Origin: Desulfobacteraceae bacterium
GTDB lineage: Bacteria > Desulfobacterota > Desulfobacteria > Desulfobacterales > Desulfosalsimonadaceae
Assembly (NCBI GenBank): GCA_021162325.1
Contig: JAGGYV010000217.1
Coordinates: forward strand, 1-16,851
Direction: 5' to 3'
Length of the DNA: 16,851 nt
Below, piece by piece: positions 14,847 to 16,851 of the stretch. The position numbers were made by a program, and so were the translations under genes. How positions within the stretch are numbered: position 1 is the first letter of the stretch; each line of letters begins with the position of its first letter. The notes below the pieces were generated by a model that was given only the letters and a program-made list of their open reading frames with translations, was not told the origin of the DNA and searched no databases.

Positions 14847-14989
14847 GATGGCTAAGGTAAAAAGTCCCATCTACTGCGTTGTAGCAATTTTTCAGCCACT
14901 CAAGATACGACTTGTATGATTTCTTGTCTGAAAAATCACTACGCCTTGCCATATTTCATGGTATTGGTGGAACTTTTACCTTAGCCATC
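14847..14989 (+). repeat. Intergenic hairpin element, copy B2
   Basis: Ends GATGGCTAAGGTAAAAAGT and ACTTTTACCTTAGCCATC are near-perfect inverted repeats. The stem TTTTTCAG with CTGAAAAA encloses ATAC-GACTT-GTAT (14905-14917). Its partner B1 is inverted at 6965-7106. It ends 45 bases before the DUF2065 start. Confidence 0.85.
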
Positions 14990-15034
14990 TGGATAATTAA
15001 TATTGGTATAATTTGTCATGGGATTTACAAGAAA

Positions 15035-15220
15035 ATGAAATTCTTTTTGTGTGTGATTGGAATGGTGATGATCATTGAAGGACTCCCCTATTTCGGGTTT
15101 CCTGAGAATATGAAACAAATGATGAAAAAAGTCATTGAAATTCCGGATGATGCCTTGCGCAAATTCGGATTTGTGCTCATGCTCACCGGTCTCATTCTCG
15201 TCTATATAGGCAAGATGTAA
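15035..15220 (+). CDS. Small membrane protein, DUF2065 family
   Basis: This 61-residue protein has two hydrophobic segments (about 3-19, FFLCVIGMVMIIEGLPYF, and 44-59, FGFVLMLTGLILVYIG). They are separated by a short charged linker containing PENMKQMMKKVIEIPDDALRK. The pattern matches DUF2065 (E. coli YjeT-like) inner-membrane proteins, whose role is unknown. I chose the ATG at 15035. An upstream in-frame ATG at 14912 lies inside repeat B2 and would add 41 residues of repeat-encoded sequence. The ribosome site is weak (GGGA at 15020-15023). queA starts 5 bases after the stop, so the two are probably one transcription unit. Confidence 0.8.
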   Translation: MKFFLCVIGMVMIIEGLPYFGFPENMKQMMKKVIEIPDDALRKFGFVLMLTGLILVYIGKM

Positions 15221-15225
15221 ATCTC

Positions 15226-16290
15226 ATGTACGCATTAACCGACTATAATTATTTTCTCCCGGAAAACCTGATAGCCCAGGAACCGGTCAGCCAAAGAGAC
15301 CAGTCCCGGCTTCTGCACCTGGAAAAAACTTCCGGAAAAATTTCCCATTATCAATTTTCATCCCTGACAGACCATTTAAAAAAAGGGGATGTTCTGGTGG
15401 TAAACAATACAGAAGTGATACCGGCCCGGATGTTCGGCCGCAAGGAAACCGGCGGCAAAATTGAAATACTGATCGTCAATTATGCGGCGGCGGCAAAAAA
15501 AATTAAAGCCGGTGGGAAAATTGAATTTGAATGCCTGGTCAAGGCATCCAAATCACCCAAACCCGGCACCTGTATTGATTTCGGGCCTGATTTAAAAGCA
15601 ACGGTATCAGCAGTTCACGAACGGACATTTACCCTTGAATTTTTCACCGCACAACCATTTGACGAAGTAATGAACAATAACGGCGTGATGCCGCTTCCCC
15701 CTTACATCAAGCGGGAACAGGCGAATGATCCCAAATGGAATGATAGAACCAGTTATCAGACAGTTTACGCGCAACACAAAGGCGCGGTGGCTGCCCCCAC
15801 TGCCGGGCTGCATTTTTCTGTTGAAATGCTTGAATATATAAAAGATATGGGCGTATCCATTGCCAATATCACACTTCACGTGGGATACGGCACATTTATG
15901 CCCATCCGGTGTTCGGATATCCGGGATCACCAAATGCATTCAGAACATTTCACCATATCCGAAAACACTGCAAAAATAATCAACGCCGCAAAAACAGACG
16001 GCCGCAGGGTGGTGGCGGTGGGCACCACATCCGTAAGAACACTCGAATATCTTGCCGATAAAAAAGGTCATGTCCATCCGAGCACCGGCAACTGTGACCT
16101 GTTTATATATCCGGGCTATGCGTTTAAATGCGTTGATGCCATGATCACCAATTTTCATCTGCCCCAATCCACGCTGATCATGCTGGTGTCGGCTTTTGCC
16201 GGTCGAAAAAATATCTTAAATGCTTATGATTGTGCGGTACAAGAGAAATACCGGTTCTTTAGTTACGGAGATGCGATGTTTATTGAATAA
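15226..16290 (+). CDS. queA: S-adenosylmethionine:tRNA ribosyltransferase-isomerase
   Basis: QueA moves the ribosyl group of S-adenosylmethionine onto 7-aminomethyl-7-deazaguanine in tRNA, making epoxyqueuosine in the wobble position of GUN anticodons. Its 354 residues fit the family. Marker segments are YFLPENLIAQEPVSQRDQSRLL (9-30), VNNTEVIPARMFGRKETGG (59-77), MPLPPYIKRE (155-164), APTAGLHF (190-197) and HVGYGTF (218-224). A conserved FHLPQSTLIMLVSAFAG lies near the C-terminus. It follows the DUF2065 gene by 5 bases. The next gene is tgt, which performs the preceding step, with hairpin element A4 between them. Confidence 0.97.
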   Translation: MYALTDYNYFLPENLIAQEPVSQRDQSRLLHLEKTSGKISHYQFSSLTDHLKKGDVLVVNNTEVIPARMFGRKETGGKIEILIVNYAAAAKKIKAGGKIEFECLVKASKSPKPGTCIDFGPDLKATVSAVHERTFTLEFFTAQPFDEVMNNNGVMPLPPYIKREQANDPKWNDRTSYQTVYAQHKGAVAAPTAGLHFSVEMLEYIKDMGVSIANITLHVGYGTFMPIRCSDIRDHQMHSEHFTISENTAKIINAAKTDGRRVVAVGTTSVRTLEYLADKKGHVHPSTGNCDLFIYPGYAFKCVDAMITNFHLPQSTLIMLVSAFAGRKNILNAYDCAVQEKYRFFSYGDAMFIE

Positions 16291-16292
16291 AC

Positions 16293-16418
16293 GATGGCTT
16301 CGTAAAAAGCTCAATTTCTGCGTTACGCTTCATCCATCATCAATTCAACGTACAAAAAGTACGTATCATTTCTGATGGATTTGCGTGCCTTGAACTTGAA
16401 GCTTTTTTCTTTGCCATC
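16293..16418 (+). repeat. Intercistronic hairpin element, copy A4
   Basis: GATGGCTTCGTAAAAAGC opens and GCTTTTTTCTTTGCCATC closes it. It starts 2 bases after the queA stop and ends 26 bases before tgt. The central hairpin ACGTAC-AAAAA-GTACGT (16348-16364) has a 6-bp stem, and ATCCATCA / TGATGGAT pair on either side of it. Confidence 0.85.
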
Positions 16419-16444
16419 ATAGAGAAATAACAACGAGAAAAAAT

Positions 16445-16851
16445 ATGATCAAATTTAAGATAGATAAAAAATCAAGTGATACACAGGCGCGGGCCGGGGA
16501 ACTGACAACCCCCCACGGGACCATCAGCACCCCCATATTCATGCCCGTCGGGACTGCAGCAACGGTTAAGGCGATCATCCCCGAAGAACTCCATGACTGC
16601 GGGGCCCAGATCATTTTGGGCAACACCTATCATTTGTATCTGAGACCCGGAATGGATGTCATTAAACAGTTTTCCGGCCTTCACCGGTTTATGCACTGGG
16701 ATGGTCCCATTCTTACCGACAGCGGCGGCTTTCAGATCTTTTCTCTGGCAAAAATTTCAAAGACCACGGAAAAAGGATTTGACTTTCAGTCCCATATTGA
16801 CGGCTCCCGGCACCTGATTACCCCGGAAGACGCCGTGGATATCCAGACCAC
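16445..16851 (+). CDS. tgt: tRNA-guanine transglycosylase, 5' part (cut by window edge)
   Basis: Bacterial Tgt replaces guanine at the wobble position of Asp, Asn, His and Tyr tRNAs with preQ1, the step before QueA. Only 135 codons of about 370-380 are present because the window ends. Visible signatures are the N-terminal TPHGTISTPIFMPVGT (22-37), GNTYHLYLRPG (59-69) and TDSGGFQIFSL (91-101), in which Asp92 is the likely general acid/base residue. HIDGSRHLITPEDAVDIQ (118-134) is also typical. The ATG at 16445 is preceded by an A-rich stretch with a weak GAGAAA site. Order queA-tgt is common. Confidence 0.95.
   Translation, partial: MIKFKIDKKSSDTQARAGELTTPHGTISTPIFMPVGTAATVKAIIPEELHDCGAQIILGNTYHLYLRPGMDVIKQFSGLHRFMHWDGPILTDSGGFQIFSLAKISKTTEKGFDFQSHIDGSRHLITPEDAVDIQT

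Noticed and set aside
14912..15034. Upstream extension of the DUF2065 gene
   Set aside because: These 41 codons come from repeat B2 and flanking DNA; the family begins at the Met at 15035.

Overview
This window looks like ordinary chromosome from a Gram-negative, probably anaerobic bacterium. My best guess is Desulfobacterota, order Desulfobacterales. That is an inference from the mix of genes: an archaeal/eukaryal-type ProRS, a long-form HisG, BamD, a DUF2065 protein beside queA-tgt, and many ~140-bp hairpin repeats between genes. No phage, transposase, CRISPR array, rRNA or tRNA gene was found. The coding content is mostly housekeeping: translation, stringent response, thiol redox, outer-membrane assembly, histidine synthesis, ribosome assembly and queuosine modification.

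Layout. (1) 214-4031, plus strand: proS, then a bifunctional relA/spoT. (2) 4119-6487, minus strand: trxA-trxB-bamD, then rpmB with its own promoter. Inverted copies of a 66-bp repeat bracket this block. (3) 7149-8417, plus: hisI-hisG. (4) 8573-11410, plus: engB, then era, an ATP-grasp ligase-like gene and a small HNH nuclease; the last three form a tight cluster. (5) 11618-12610, plus: a membrane-anchored metallo-beta-lactamase-fold protein behind a good promoter with an overlapping palindrome. (6) 12957-14387, minus: gatB. (7) 15035 to the right edge, plus: DUF2065-queA-tgt. The tgt gene runs off the window.

The most interesting signal lies between the genes. At least seven elements share one plan: inverted ends (GATGGC...GCCATC in six of them), a left-half CTGCGTTG-like core, a right-half GCCTTGCC-like core, and a central hairpin whose two arms change together between copies. 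Three copies fill the gap between consecutive same-strand genes almost exactly, starting 0-3 bases after a stop codon and ending 14-26 bases before the next start. A second repeat family overlaps the last codons of rpmB. Two further repeats resemble dispersed elements known elsewhere: a dRS3-like pair (ATTCCC-N8-GGGAAT) before proS, and a GTCATTGCG/CGTAATGAC palindrome before gatB.

Gene logic: proS, gatB, rpmB, engB, era, queA and tgt all serve translation or ribosome assembly, and relA/spoT ties growth to amino-acid supply. trxA-trxB is a complete thioredoxin couple. I saw no convincing intrinsic terminator (GC-rich stem followed by a T run) anywhere; the repeat hairpins occupy most places where one would be expected.
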